A stretch of 33,121 nt of DNA from Prevotella sp. (GCA_017538195.1 JAFYJH010000167.1:1-33121), one strand, 5' to 3'; numbered from the stretch's first letter, positions 1-8,115 are shown. Notes: generated by a model not told the origin, from the letters alone. Made by a program: numbers and translations.

Positions 1-64
1 ATAACCTTAAAACCTTATAACCTTAAAACCTTATAACCCTTTAACCTTATAACCTTTTCATCTT
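1..64. repeat. 16-bp AT-rich tandem repeat (AACCTT family) at folB 3' end
   Basis: Four consecutive 16-bp units start at 1, 17, 33 and 49. The first two are identical (ATAACCTTAAAACCTT) and the last two have diverged. The last unit contains the folB stop codon (58-60), and more AACCTTAA-like sequence continues into the final folB codons. The same TTAAC/AACCTT family recurs at 17405-17475 and 28643-28672. No gene is seen upstream of folB within the window. Confidence 0.9.
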
Positions 65-432
65 TTAACCTTAATCCTAACTTCCGCCCCGTCGCAGTCG
101 GCACCCATCGGCGGATTCAGTTTGACAAGCGTCACTTCGGCATTTCTCGCCATTGGAAACTCGTCTAACAACGTCTTCGCAATTCGCCACGCCACGCGCT
201 CAATCAAGCGACTCGGCTGCATCATCACCCGTTTGATGATTTCGTAAGCCTCGGCGTAGTTCAGCGCATTGGCCACATCGTCTGTCGCGATGGCGCGACG
301 CATATCATACGACATCCGCACCGACACTTCGTAGTCGTTGCCGACGATTCGCTCCTGCTCCAAAACGCCGTGATAGGCGTGGAAACGCAGGTTGCGCAGC
401 GTCATATAGTTGGAAGCAATATTGTAGTTCAT
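58..432 (-). CDS. folB: dihydroneopterin aldolase
   Basis: The product is a 124-residue FolB-family enzyme. It converts 7,8-dihydroneopterin to 6-hydroxymethyl-dihydropterin and glycolaldehyde in cytoplasmic folate synthesis. The family signature is visible near the N-terminus (FHAYHGVLEQER, with the conserved Glu), and the LVKLNPP segment near the C-terminus carries the conserved Lys of the active site. The ATG at 430-432 was chosen because the longer open frame upstream overlaps the neighbouring gene and looks non-homologous. A GAGGAAC Shine-Dalgarno-like stretch precedes this ATG. The start overlaps the stop of the upstream NrdJ-like gene by 4 bases, so the two are probably co-transcribed and translationally coupled. 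The last codons (KVKR then TGA) fall in an AT-rich repeat. Confidence 0.93.
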   Translation of the reverse strand: MNYNIASNYMTLRNLRFHAYHGVLEQERIVGNDYEVSVRMSYDMRRAIATDDVANALNYAEAYEIIKRVMMQPSRLIERVAWRIAKTLLDEFPMARNAEVTLVKLNPPMGADCDGAEVRIKVKR

Positions 433-920
433 AGTTGTTCCTCGCTTCCTTCTGCGGTGTATTTCTTCAGCGCACGCTCCACGCCGACCTTCCACGTGTT
501 GATGCTCTCGTCCTGCAAGTCGAGCGACGAAACGAGCTTCACAACGTGGTCGATGGGCATTCCGTAGCGCAGCACGCCCGAAATCAGCTTCGCGTAGTTC
601 CAATATTCCTTGTTGAACTTCTCCGACAGCCCTTCGACGGTCGTTTTGTAGCCGCGTTTGTTCTCAAACTGAAAGTCGTAGCGCTTCGTGCCATCGTCGT
701 TCACCTGCTTGATGATTTTCCCTTTTGTCACGGTTTTCGGCAACACGATTCCCTCGTCGTCGTCCTGAAGTCCGGTGAAAATCTCGTAGGGCTTCCCGTT
801 GAGCAGCCCCACGAAAGCCACCCACTTCTCCTTGTTGTTCTGGAATCGCACCACGTCGCACTCCAGTTCCTTCGGTCGGATAATGACATCCGGATTGCTG
901 TTAATATTCTCTGTATTCAT
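429..920 (-). CDS. stand-alone protein resembling the C-terminal part of B12-dependent (class II) ribonucleotide reductase
   Basis: The product is 163 residues. Motifs such as RFQNNKEKWVAFVGLLNGKP, EIFTGLQDDDEGI, KRGYKTTVEGLSEKFN and the tail INTWKVGVERALKKY resemble, from memory, the C-terminal region of Bacteroidetes NrdJ-type ribonucleotide reductases. No catalytic barrel precedes it: the ATG at 918-920 follows an intergenic region with its own promoter box at 942-949. The Cys-x-x-Cys tail that ends full-length NrdJ proteins is absent, since the protein stops with AEGSEEQL. It could be an accessory or split subunit, or a remnant kept as a small gene. Good codon structure, a promoter and coupling to folB favour a real gene. 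The family assignment is by motif recall only. Confidence 0.7.
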   Translation of the reverse strand: MNTENINSNPDVIIRPKELECDVVRFQNNKEKWVAFVGLLNGKPYEIFTGLQDDDEGIVLPKTVTKGKIIKQVNDDGTKRYDFQFENKRGYKTTVEGLSEKFNKEYWNYAKLISGVLRYGMPIDHVVKLVSSLDLQDESINTWKVGVERALKKYTAEGSEEQL

Positions 921-941
921 CGTTTCGGGTAATTTTACGCC

Positions 942-949
942 ACAAAATT
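942..949 (-). promoter_or_regulatory. -7 box (TAATTTTG) for the NrdJ-like gene and folB
   Basis: On the minus strand this reads TAATTTTG, matching the Bacteroidetes -7 consensus TAnnTTTG, 21 bases upstream of the ATG at 920. The -33 element is weak: a TGTTT lies about 20 bases further upstream. The spacing to the gene fits a real start site. Confidence 0.6.
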
Positions 950-1024
950 ACGAAAAAGTTGTCATTTATGAAACATTATTGGCAAAAACTTATCGAAAAA
1001 GTGCTTGTTTTTGGAAAAAATATG

Positions 1025-1032
1025 TAATTTTG
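1025..1032 (+). promoter_or_regulatory. -7 box (TAATTTTG) for aguA
   Basis: TAATTTTG matches the Bacteroidetes -7 consensus 20 bases upstream of the aguA ATG. Candidate TTG -33 triplets at 1005-1007 and 1011-1013 are closer than the ideal 19-20 bases, so only the -7 box is convincing. Confidence 0.55.
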
Positions 1033-1052
1033 CAAAGAAAAAGTTGTACAAA

Positions 1053-2234
1053 ATGGAAAATTTCAGACTACCGGCGGAATGGGAAGCGCAGTGGGGCGTG
1101 ATGCTGACATGGCCGCACGAGGACACCGATTGGAAACCGTATTTGGCGGAAATCACTGCGACTTACGTGGCGATGGCGCGTGAGATTGTGCGTCGCGAAT
1201 GGCTGTTGATTGTCGTGCCGAGGGTGGAAATTGTGCCCGAAGAAGTGCGGCAGATGGAGCGCGTGGTTGTTTTCGAGTGTCCGACGGACGATACTTGGGC
1301 GAGAGATCACGGGCCGGTGGTGTTGAAAGCGAAGACCCACCCCCAACCCCTCCCAACGGGAGGGGAGAAGGGTGACATTCTACCTGATGAATACCCCAAA
1401 AAGTGTTTGTGGCTCGACTTCCGATTTAATGGTTGGGGCGAGAAATTTCCTGCGGACAATGACAATCGGATTGTTGAACGATTGGATGAAGGAATAAGGA
1501 TGAAGGATGAAGGAATAAAGATGAAGGATGAAGGCATAAGGAAGATTATCAATTATCAATTATCAATTGTCAATTGTCAATTGGAACGTCATCAAGATTT
1601 CGTCTTGGAGGGCGGCAGCATCGAGAGCGACGGTCGCGGCACGATTTTCACAACTTCGCAGTGTCTGTTGGCTCCGAATCGCAACCAACCTTTAACGCAG
1701 GCGGAAATCGAGGCGGAACTGAAACGCCGACTGCGAGCCGAGCGCGTCGTTTGGCTCGACCACGGCAACCTCGTCGGCGACGACACCGACGGCCACATCG
1801 ACACGATTGTCCGTTGTGCGCCCGACGACACGCTGCTCTACGTGGGCTGCGACGACGAAAACGACGAGCAATTTGCCGATTTTCAGGCATTGGAACAGCA
1901 ACTTAAAAGCCTCAGAACCGCAGAAGGGAAGCCTTATCGACTGCTTCGACTGCCGATGCCAGAGGCGATTTTCGAGGAAGAGCCCCCTCCCAACCTCCCC
2001 CCACTGGGGGAGGAGAAAGAACGGAGATTGGATGAACGACTGCCTGCGACCTACGCCAATTTCCTGATTCTGAACGGAGCCGTCCTTGCGCCCGTCTATG
2101 GACAGCCCGAAAACGATGCGGAAGCCCTGCGCGTCATCGGCAAAGCCTTCCCCGACCGCGACATCATCCCCATCGATGCCCGCACCATCATCCGACAGCA
2201 CGGCTCCGTCCATTGCCTGACGATGCAACTTTAA
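1053..2234 (+). CDS. aguA: agmatine deiminase with in-frame repeat insertions
   Basis: The product is a 393-residue agmatine deiminase of the peptidyl-arginine deiminase fold. It hydrolyses agmatine to N-carbamoylputrescine in polyamine synthesis. The family motifs are intact: WARDHGPVV, EGGSIESDG, GDDTDGHID with the catalytic Asp/His region, and the C-terminal QHGSVHCLTMQ with the catalytic Cys. The ATG at 1053 was chosen because it gives the family N-terminus (LPAEWEAQWGVMLTWP) and follows a TAnnTTTG box. The protein is longer than I expect for the family because four repeat-derived stretches are inserted in frame: palindromes near 1331-1367 and 1976-2014, an ATGAAGGA-type repeat at 1487-1543 and a CAATTATCAATT repeat at 1545-1582. 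All lie between conserved motifs, presumably in loops. The next pathway enzyme, aguB, is at the far end of the window on the other strand. Confidence 0.95.
   Translation: MENFRLPAEWEAQWGVMLTWPHEDTDWKPYLAEITATYVAMAREIVRREWLLIVVPRVEIVPEEVRQMERVVVFECPTDDTWARDHGPVVLKAKTHPQPLPTGGEKGDILPDEYPKKCLWLDFRFNGWGEKFPADNDNRIVERLDEGIRMKDEGIKMKDEGIRKIINYQLSIVNCQLERHQDFVLEGGSIESDGRGTIFTTSQCLLAPNRNQPLTQAEIEAELKRRLRAERVVWLDHGNLVGDDTDGHIDTIVRCAPDDTLLYVGCDDENDEQFADFQALEQQLKSLRTAEGKPYRLLRLPMPEAIFEEEPPPNLPPLGEEKERRLDERLPATYANFLILNGAVLAPVYGQPENDAEALRVIGKAFPDRDIIPIDARTIIRQHGSVHCLTMQL
1331..1367 (+). repeat. GC-rich palindromic repeat, copy 1 (in aguA)
   Basis: This starts with GAAGACCCACCCCCAACC and contains CCCCTCCC-AAC-GGGAGGGG, a near-perfect hairpin. 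It is read in frame within aguA as the peptide THPQPLPTGGEK and separates the conserved WARDHGPVV and FNGWGEKF segments. Confidence 0.85.
1487..1582. repeat. two AT-rich tandem repeats inserted in frame in aguA
   Basis: The first part (1487-1543) repeats GATGAAGGAATAA/GGATGAAGG units and encodes DEGIRMKDEGIKMKDEGIR. The second part (about 1545-1582) repeats ATTATCAATTATCAATTGTCAATTG and encodes INYQLSIVNCQL. Similar repeats outside genes are at 18956-18996 (GAATGAAGAGTGAA) and 28669-28697 (AATTGTCAATTGTCAATTAT). In aguA they keep the frame open and precede the conserved VLEGGSIESDG motif. Confidence 0.85.
1976..2014 (+). repeat. GC-rich palindromic repeat, copy 2 (in aguA)
   Basis: GAAGAGCCCCCTCCCAACC is followed by CCTCCCCCCACTGGGGGAGG, a strong hairpin. 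It is read in aguA as EEEPPPNLPPLGEEK. It shares the form of copy 1 and of the copies in wecB, clpB, the helicase and aguB. Confidence 0.9.
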
Positions 2235-2262
2235 TTTTTTAGATGCAGCTTTAATTTTTTTA
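2223..2262 (+). repeat. 20-bp tandem duplication over the aguA stop codon
   Basis: GATGCAACTTTAATTTTTTA (2223-2242) is followed directly by GATGCAGCTTTAATTTTTTT (2243-2262), which differs at two positions. The first copy contains the last aguA codons and the TAA stop. The T-runs may also help termination, though no strong hairpin precedes them. Confidence 0.8.
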
Positions 2263-2367
2263 AAAGCGATTTTTCAAACTTTGGCATATTTTGTCAAGTT
2301 TCTTTACTTTTTTCTAAAAAAATGATATTTTTTGATAAAAAATTTTTTCAGTTTAATGTTTTTTGAC

Positions 2368-2375
2368 TATCTTTG
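2368..2375 (+). promoter_or_regulatory. -7 box (TATCTTTG) for the Lnb-like gene
   Basis: TATCTTTG is a perfect TAnnTTTG box, with AT-rich sequence and a TTTT stretch about 20 bases upstream. Transcription would begin near 2382, so the coding start must be downstream: ATG 2397 or 2403, not the TTG inside the box. Confidence 0.7.
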
Positions 2376-2396
2376 CGCAATGATTGTTTACGAGAG

Positions 2397-4721
2397 ATGA
2401 TTATGGAACATTTGACGAGAATCCAATGCAATAGGGTAGTGTGGGGTGTGAGAAAACTCATCCTCGCAGTTCTCGTGTCTGTGATTCCTCTTGTGGCAAG
2501 TGCGCAGGAACATTCAAAAGCCGATTCCATCAACGCGCTGGCCGAGGATGCCGATTTCATCAAGTCTTCGCTGCTGATTGTCGAACCCGGCAATAAGGTT
2601 TACAGCAACTACGGCCACGCGGCCATTCGGCTTCAAAGTCCTGTCAATCAACTCGACTATTGCTTCACTTTCGAGATGCAGTTGGGCGCGTTAGACCAAT
2701 TGAAGTTCCTGTTTTCCACAGCCAAGGCCGGCTATGCAACCTTCTCGACGGAGCAGTTTTTGGAGCAGTATCGGAATGAACATCGCGGCATCACAGAATA
2801 TGCGCTGAACCTCAATCCACGGCAGGAGCAGGAACTTTGGCGATGGCTCGACAATCAACTGCAACGCGGCATGACGTGGGATTACAATTTTCTGACGAAA
2901 AATTGCTCGTCGATGTGCGTGTATGCAGTGGAGTCGTCGTTGATGGGCGAGAAAATCGTCTATCACGACCTGCATCCGGCTCTGACAGGCACCTATGGCG
3001 ACCTGTTGGACTATATTTCGCGGAATGCCCCCTGGTCAAAACTGTTTTGGAAACTGCGCATGGGCAGCAAAGGAAGCGAAACGGGCGACCTCAACGACAA
3101 ACTGGCACCCGAACTCCTTCCCGGCGCTTGGCAGAAGGCAACGCTTGTCGATAGCGGCGGAGTCGCCCGGCCAGTGTTCATCGGGGAACCCGTGCAGTTG
3201 CTCCCGTACTCTGGAAAGCAAGCGGCAACATTCATCACACCGTTTGGGGCAATCGTTCTTTTGAGTATTATTGCAATACTATTTATATTATGTTTCACTT
3301 TAAAAAAATGTAAGGTTATGAAAATTTTTACGTTTAAGAAGAGTCTGTTGTCCGCCGCTATCATGCTGCTGACGACAGCAAGTGCCTTTGCAGGCAACTC
3401 GTATGTGCCCATCTATGGGCAGTTGTATGCCTATCCGACAGGCGCAGGTAAGGTCTATGCAGAGTTGGAGGAAGGTTCCGTTGCCGAAGATGGCTCGACC
3501 GCCTCTCAGCCTGCCGACATGGTCGATGTGAAGTTCGTTTACAAGGGAATCACACCGACAGGTTATTTCTACGGCCACGCGCAGGCCGAAGAAGGCTGGC
3601 TGTTTGCTGGTTTTGCAACTGAAAAGTACGTAGATGGAGAGCCGGTTCTTCCTGAGACGGTCGAGGATGATTCCAATCCCGCGTACTTAAAAGTTCCTTC
3701 GGCGGTCTATAAGGGCCTCGCTTCCATGTTTAGCAGCGAGGAAGAGGCATTTGCCGCAGGCTTCCCTGCCGATCCCGACGCAGTCCACTACGCTCTTTTC
3801 ACGCACGTGGCTCCGCGCATTTCCGGCACGGGCAGTCGGCTTGGTTCTGTCGCAATCGACAAGACGGTGAACTATGTCGGCGAGGACGTGACAATTACGG
3901 CTACGGTGAAGGATAAATATCAAGATCAGGCTCAGTTTAGCCACTGGGTGGAAAAGAGCACAGGTAAGGAAATTAAAGAGAATCCCTACACGCTGACGGT
4001 GGCTGGCGTTGAGGAATACGAAGCCGTGTTCACCAGCGACCTGCTGTTTGAGGTGGAATTCCCCGAGGAAGGCGGCTACATCGAGTGGTATCGCGACTGT
4101 CAGGCCTACTTCCCCGAGACCACGGAGCAAATGAACTTCGTGCAGCCGAATCTGAAGAAGAACGATGCTCGTGCATATTTCGAAGTGCAGCCCACGGCAT
4201 CGTTTGTCGAGCCGAAGACCGCAGCCTTCCTCTATGCGAAAGGCAAGCAGATCTTCTTGGATGAACCTTCTGAAACGAAGCCTTCTGGCATCAACTTCTA
4301 TGGAAATCCGTTGGAGAAATGGAGCGGTGAAGAAGGTGTTGCAGTCGAAGAAGTGACGCAAGTCATCGAAATGAAAGTAGATGGTAAGGACAAAGACGTG
4401 GAAGTCGGCGACATCACGGCTTATCTCTTCGACAAGTCGAGTGAGACCTTCAAGCGCGTTGAAGGTGGCTTCGTACCTGCCAATCGCGTGTTCCTCGCCA
4501 TTCCGAAGCAGTTGCTCGACGGACTTGAGGAAGGTTTTGTGCCCGATGTGATCTATCTGTCTGAGGAAGGTGGTGACATCGACGGTATTGGCAACATGAA
4601 CGTCAAGCCGACTGTGAAGAACGGCAAGACCTACACGATTGACGGTCGTCAGGTGGCAGAGCCGAATCAAAACGGCATCTACATCTACGATGGCAAGAAA
4701 CTGATTTTCCGCAAGAAATAA
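2397..4721 (+). CDS. Lnb-like (DUF4105) periplasmic enzyme module fused in frame to a second secreted protein
   Basis: One 774-codon frame holds two protein-like modules. Residues 1-307 start with a signal peptide ending VASAQ. They carry the DUF4105 pattern (LLIVEPGNKVYSNYGHAAIR with His74; FLTKNCSSM with Cys170), as in the family that includes Lnb, the Bacteroides lipoprotein N-acyltransferase. They end in one hydrophobic helix (IVLLSIIAILFILCFTL) and KKCK. The next codon is ATG at 3318, which begins a fresh signal peptide. The start at 2397 is set by the TATCTTTG box at 2368; ATG 2403 is an alternative. A single-base change in the A7 run at 3302-3308 would place a TAA at 3311-3313, so the natural state may be two genes. 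An intrinsic terminator follows at 4731. Confidence 0.8.
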   Translation: MIMEHLTRIQCNRVVWGVRKLILAVLVSVIPLVASAQEHSKADSINALAEDADFIKSSLLIVEPGNKVYSNYGHAAIRLQSPVNQLDYCFTFEMQLGALDQLKFLFSTAKAGYATFSTEQFLEQYRNEHRGITEYALNLNPRQEQELWRWLDNQLQRGMTWDYNFLTKNCSSMCVYAVESSLMGEKIVYHDLHPALTGTYGDLLDYISRNAPWSKLFWKLRMGSKGSETGDLNDKLAPELLPGAWQKATLVDSGGVARPVFIGEPVQLLPYSGKQAATFITPFGAIVLLSIIAILFILCFTLKKCKVMKIFTFKKSLLSAAIMLLTTASAFAGNSYVPIYGQLYAYPTGAGKVYAELEEGSVAEDGSTASQPADMVDVKFVYKGITPTGYFYGHAQAEEGWLFAGFATEKYVDGEPVLPETVEDDSNPAYLKVPSAVYKGLASMFSSEEEAFAAGFPADPDAVHYALFTHVAPRISGTGSRLGSVAIDKTVNYVGEDVTITATVKDKYQDQAQFSHWVEKSTGKEIKENPYTLTVAGVEEYEAVFTSDLLFEVEFPEEGGYIEWYRDCQAYFPETTEQMNFVQPNLKKNDARAYFEVQPTASFVEPKTAAFLYAKGKQIFLDEPSETKPSGINFYGNPLEKWSGEEGVAVEEVTQVIEMKVDGKDKDVEVGDITAYLFDKSSETFKRVEGGFVPANRVFLAIPKQLLDGLEEGFVPDVIYLSEEGGDIDGIGNMNVKPTVKNGKTYTIDGRQVAEPNQNGIYIYDGKKLIFRKK
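3318..4721 (+). other. second module of the fused frame: secreted protein with a Prevotella-type C-terminus, possibly a separate gene
   Basis: From ATG 3318 the frame reads like an independent 467-residue secreted protein. It starts MKIFTFKKSLLSAAIMLLTT with a signal peptide ending ASAFAG. A beta-rich middle follows with an InlB B-repeat-like stretch (VNYVGEDVTITATVKDK, then HWVEKSTG and NPYTLTV, ending YEAVF). The end is KTYTIDGRQVAEPNQNG-IYIYDGKK, the YxxxGR...GIYIxxGKK tail common on exported Prevotella proteins and probably used for sorting. The junction has a potential weak promoter (TATGTTTC near 3289) and AAGG just before the ATG. I do not recognise a specific function. Confidence 0.65.
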
Positions 4722-4730
4722 ACAATGAGA

Positions 4731-4779
4731 AGAGGGTGTGCCACGCCAATGGTGGTGGCATGCCCTCTTTGCTTTTTTA
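4731..4779 (+). terminator. intrinsic terminator after the fused gene
   Basis: AGAGGGTGTGCCA (4731-4743) pairs with TGGCATGCCCTCT (4756-4768) as a 13-bp stem with two G-U pairs, followed by TTTGCTTTTTT. It lies 10 bases after the stop at 4721 and only about 34 bases before the susC start. No canonical promoter is visible between it and susC. Confidence 0.85.
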
Positions 4780-4812
4780 GTCAATAATCATTCCCTACAA
4801 TTCCACTATCGT

Positions 4813-7800
4813 ATGTATAAAAAGAGGAAACAATGGCTCTGGGCAGTGTTGTTCTGCATAGTTGCAACGCTCGTTCCCGCGAAGGGATTCGCCCAATACA
4901 CCGTCGCTGGTCACGTCGTGGACGAAAACAACGAGCCGCTGATTGGCGTCGCAATTCGTGAGAAAGACGGCGAGGGAGCCACCGTGAGCCGTATCGACGG
5001 TGAATTTCTTATCATCGTGCGGGGCAAGACGCCCGTGCTGGAGTTTTCCTACGTCGGTATGAAACCGAAGACCTTCGCCGTGCGCAAGGACGAGCAAAAT
5101 TTGACGGTGCGGATGGAAGCCGACCATCATCAGGTGTCGGAAGTCGTCGTGACGGGCTATCAGCGCATGAGCCGTCGCGAATCGGCAGCCGCCATCTCGC
5201 AAGTGAAAATGAAAGATGTTTTCACGCCGAGTGCCATGAACCTCGACCAGATGTTGCAGGGAAAAATCCCCGGAATGGCTGTGATGATGCAGTCGGGCGA
5301 TCCGAGCAGTACGCCGACCATCCGTATTCGCGGTAACTCGACCATCAACGGCAACAAAGCGCCCGTCTGGGTGGTCGATGGCGTGATTATGTCGGACATT
5401 GTGCCCTTCACGGCCTCCGATTTGAACAGTCCCGACGCAGCCTACCTGATTGGAAATAACATTTCCGGCTTGAGTCCGCAAGACATCGAGACGATTACCG
5501 TGCTAAAGGACGCTTCGGCAACTGCCATTTACGGTGTGAAGGCTGCTAATGGTGTGATTGTTGTTACAACGAAGAAAGGAAAGGCTTCGGCTCCCAATAT
5601 TACATACGATTTCAACTTGAATGTTGGCACAAAACCTTCTTATCGTCATTTCAACTTGATGAATTCGCAGGAGCGTGTGCAACTCTCGAAAGACATTTTC
5701 GACGCCCGTCTGCAATATCCGCGCGTTCCCACCAGCCAGAGTTATGAAGGAGCATTGCAACGCCTGTTGAACAAGAAAATTACGCAAGAAGAATTCGAGG
5801 AGGAAGTGCGCTATTACGAACTGCTCAATACCGATTGGTTCGACATCCTATTCCGCAATTCCGTCACACAAAACCACAACATTTCTCTCAACGGCGGCTC
5901 GGAGCGTGTGCGCTATTATTCTTCGATGAGCTACAACGATAGTCCGGGCATTGCGAAAGGCTCGGAAAGCAATCGTTTCACGGCACTCAATAAAGTTTCT
6001 GTGAAAATCAACCGCATTTTCGACGCCGAACTGAAATTGGAGTTGAGCAATCAGGAAAACACAGGCTATGCCTTTAATGTTTCCCCATTCCCTTACGCAT
6101 TCAACACCTCGCGTACCATTCCGCTGTACGACAAAAATGATGAATTGTATTACTACTCACGCGCAGCGACATACAGCGAAAATGGTGTTGTTTACAATGT
6201 CTTGAACGAATTGAATACAACGGGCATGAAAAGCTCCTCGCGCCGTATGGGTGGCGTGCTAAACCTGAATGCGCACCTGCTGAAAGGGCTGACCTACTCG
6301 CTGACGACATCTTATTATTGGAACAGCAACCGCAACTACAGTTGGGCGACAGATCGCAGTTATTACGTGTCGAACCTGCGCGGCTACGCTTACGGCGCCT
6401 ACGATCGCGAGGACAGCAAATACAATTCGTCGCTCATTCCAGAAGGCGGTGTTTATAATCTTTCGACGACATTCAACCGTTCCTACACCGTGCGCAATAC
6501 GCTGAACTACATCAACACATTCTCCGACAAGCACGAAGTGAACTTCTTTGCCGGCATCGAGGCTCGTTCCGACAAATACGAAGGCCACAGGCAACTCTCC
6601 TACGGATGGTCTGACACCTACGGACAAAATATTGAACCCGTCTATACCAATAGTTATTTGAACCGGCAGACATGGGGCGATTTCAGTCCGCATCTGACCG
6701 ATCAGGTGACGCAAATTGCCTCTTATTTCGGCAGTGCAAGCTATACGTTTGACAATCGCTATATCCTGAACGCAAACATTCGCTCAGACGGTGCCAACAA
6801 ATTCGGCAGCAATCCGAAATATCGTTGGCTACCCACGTGGTCGGTGGCAGGAAAATGGTATGTTTCCAACGAAAAACTGTTCCGAAAGATGAAGTTCATC
6901 GACAATTTCGCCATCCGCGCATCGTATGGTGTGCAAGGAAACATCCATGAGAACGCCACACCCTATCTCATTGCGCAAATGGAACGCTACAATACCAAAA
7001 TCGGCCTTCGACCAGGTAAAATCGACCGTTTGCCCAATCCCGATTTGCGTTGGGAAAAGACGCGCTCATACAACATTGGTGTTGATGCCTCGTTCTTGGA
7101 GAGGCGTTTGACCTTCACATTTGATTATTATCAAAAGCACACCTCGGACTTGATAACCGATATGCAAGTGTCGCCCACCACAGGCCGCATCTATCTGTCG
7201 ATGAACGCGGGAAAGGCCATCAACAAAGGATATGAAGGCGTTGTCAGCGGCGACATTCTGCGTGGAAAAATCATCGATTGGAACCTCTCGTTCAACTTCT
7301 CGCACAATACGAACGAAATCCGCTACGCTTACGAGGCGCAGCTGACCGATACGGAGAAATACAAAAATATGATCAATGGCAACGTAGCCACTGTCGGACA
7401 GCCTCTCGGCACGATTTATTCGTTCAAATATGCAGGCTTGTCAGCTGAAAACGGCTATCCGCTGTTCTACACGACCGACGGTCGCAAAGTGCATGAAGGC
7501 GACTACGAAGTGATGGAACTGGTGCCCTCGGGCAGCATCTATCCCGACTTGACGGGTGGTATTGACACGCGCATCACTTACAAGAAAAATCTCAGTTTGA
7601 GCATCGGATTCAGCTATCAGACAGGTGGTGTCAAGCGTCTGCCCTCGCTCTATCAGTCGGGCAGTTATGCCTTCGACCCGATGCATAATGTACCTCGTGA
7701 GTTCATTAACCGCTGGCGGCAGCCCGGCGACGAGGCTACGGCAGCGTTTCCGGCACTCTACGACACGTCGATTGCCGATTCGTTCCCGCTCGAACTGCTC

Positions 7801-8097
7801 GGGCTTTACGACACGTCTAACACGTCGGTCGATGTGGATATGGTTGAAATGTACGACAGAAGCGACTACCGCGTGGCGAAGAGCGACTTTTTGCGCCTGC
7901 GCAACGTGACGCTGAGCTATCGATTGCCTCACGAATGGTTGCGACCGCTCCACATTCGCGAATTGACCATTCGGTTGCAGGGCAGTAACCTCTTTATATT
8001 GAAATCGAGCAAATGGAACGGCCTCGACCCCGAAACGGCCTACGCCAACATGCCGATTATGCCGAGCTACAACTTGGGTATTAACATGATGTTCTAA
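4813..8097 (+). CDS. SusC/RagA-family TonB-linked outer-membrane receptor
   Basis: The product is a 1094-residue SusC-type transporter. It forms an outer-membrane barrel that works with the SusD lipoprotein to import a ligand using TonB energy. A signal peptide ends near GFAQ. A carboxypeptidase-regulatory-like domain follows (YTVAGHVVDENNEPLIGVAI, with DGEF and SYVGMK), then a TonB-box region (SEVVVTGYQ). The plug domain has the SusC signature MLQGKIPGMAV and IRIRGNSTINGNKAPVWVVD, and the rest is a long beta barrel ending in NLGINMMF. The ATG at 4813 was chosen because it gives a proper signal peptide (MYKKRKQWLWAVLF); the longer frame reads through the terminator. It heads a five-gene operon. 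No sugar-active enzymes are adjacent; the thioredoxin-like neighbours hint at peptide or protein-derived substrates, which is inference. Confidence 0.95.
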   Translation: MYKKRKQWLWAVLFCIVATLVPAKGFAQYTVAGHVVDENNEPLIGVAIREKDGEGATVSRIDGEFLIIVRGKTPVLEFSYVGMKPKTFAVRKDEQNLTVRMEADHHQVSEVVVTGYQRMSRRESAAAISQVKMKDVFTPSAMNLDQMLQGKIPGMAVMMQSGDPSSTPTIRIRGNSTINGNKAPVWVVDGVIMSDIVPFTASDLNSPDAAYLIGNNISGLSPQDIETITVLKDASATAIYGVKAANGVIVVTTKKGKASAPNITYDFNLNVGTKPSYRHFNLMNSQERVQLSKDIFDARLQYPRVPTSQSYEGALQRLLNKKITQEEFEEEVRYYELLNTDWFDILFRNSVTQNHNISLNGGSERVRYYSSMSYNDSPGIAKGSESNRFTALNKVSVKINRIFDAELKLELSNQENTGYAFNVSPFPYAFNTSRTIPLYDKNDELYYYSRAATYSENGVVYNVLNELNTTGMKSSSRRMGGVLNLNAHLLKGLTYSLTTSYYWNSNRNYSWATDRSYYVSNLRGYAYGAYDREDSKYNSSLIPEGGVYNLSTTFNRSYTVRNTLNYINTFSDKHEVNFFAGIEARSDKYEGHRQLSYGWSDTYGQNIEPVYTNSYLNRQTWGDFSPHLTDQVTQIASYFGSASYTFDNRYILNANIRSDGANKFGSNPKYRWLPTWSVAGKWYVSNEKLFRKMKFIDNFAIRASYGVQGNIHENATPYLIAQMERYNTKIGLRPGKIDRLPNPDLRWEKTRSYNIGVDASFLERRLTFTFDYYQKHTSDLITDMQVSPTTGRIYLSMNAGKAINKGYEGVVSGDILRGKIIDWNLSFNFSHNTNEIRYAYEAQLTDTEKYKNMINGNVATVGQPLGTIYSFKYAGLSAENGYPLFYTTDGRKVHEGDYEVMELVPSGSIYPDLTGGIDTRITYKKNLSLSIGFSYQTGGVKRLPSLYQSGSYAFDPMHNVPREFINRWRQPGDEATAAFPALYDTSIADSFPLELLGLYDTSNTSVDVDMVEMYDRSDYRVAKSDFLRLRNVTLSYRLPHEWLRPLHIRELTIRLQGSNLFILKSSKWNGLDPETAYANMPIMPSYNLGINMMF

Positions 8098-8115
8098 AGA
8101 AAGGAGGAGAAAACT

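Noticed and set aside
3687..4784. 365-codon minus-strand open frame
   Set aside because: Antisense to the secreted module and terminator; no motif seen.
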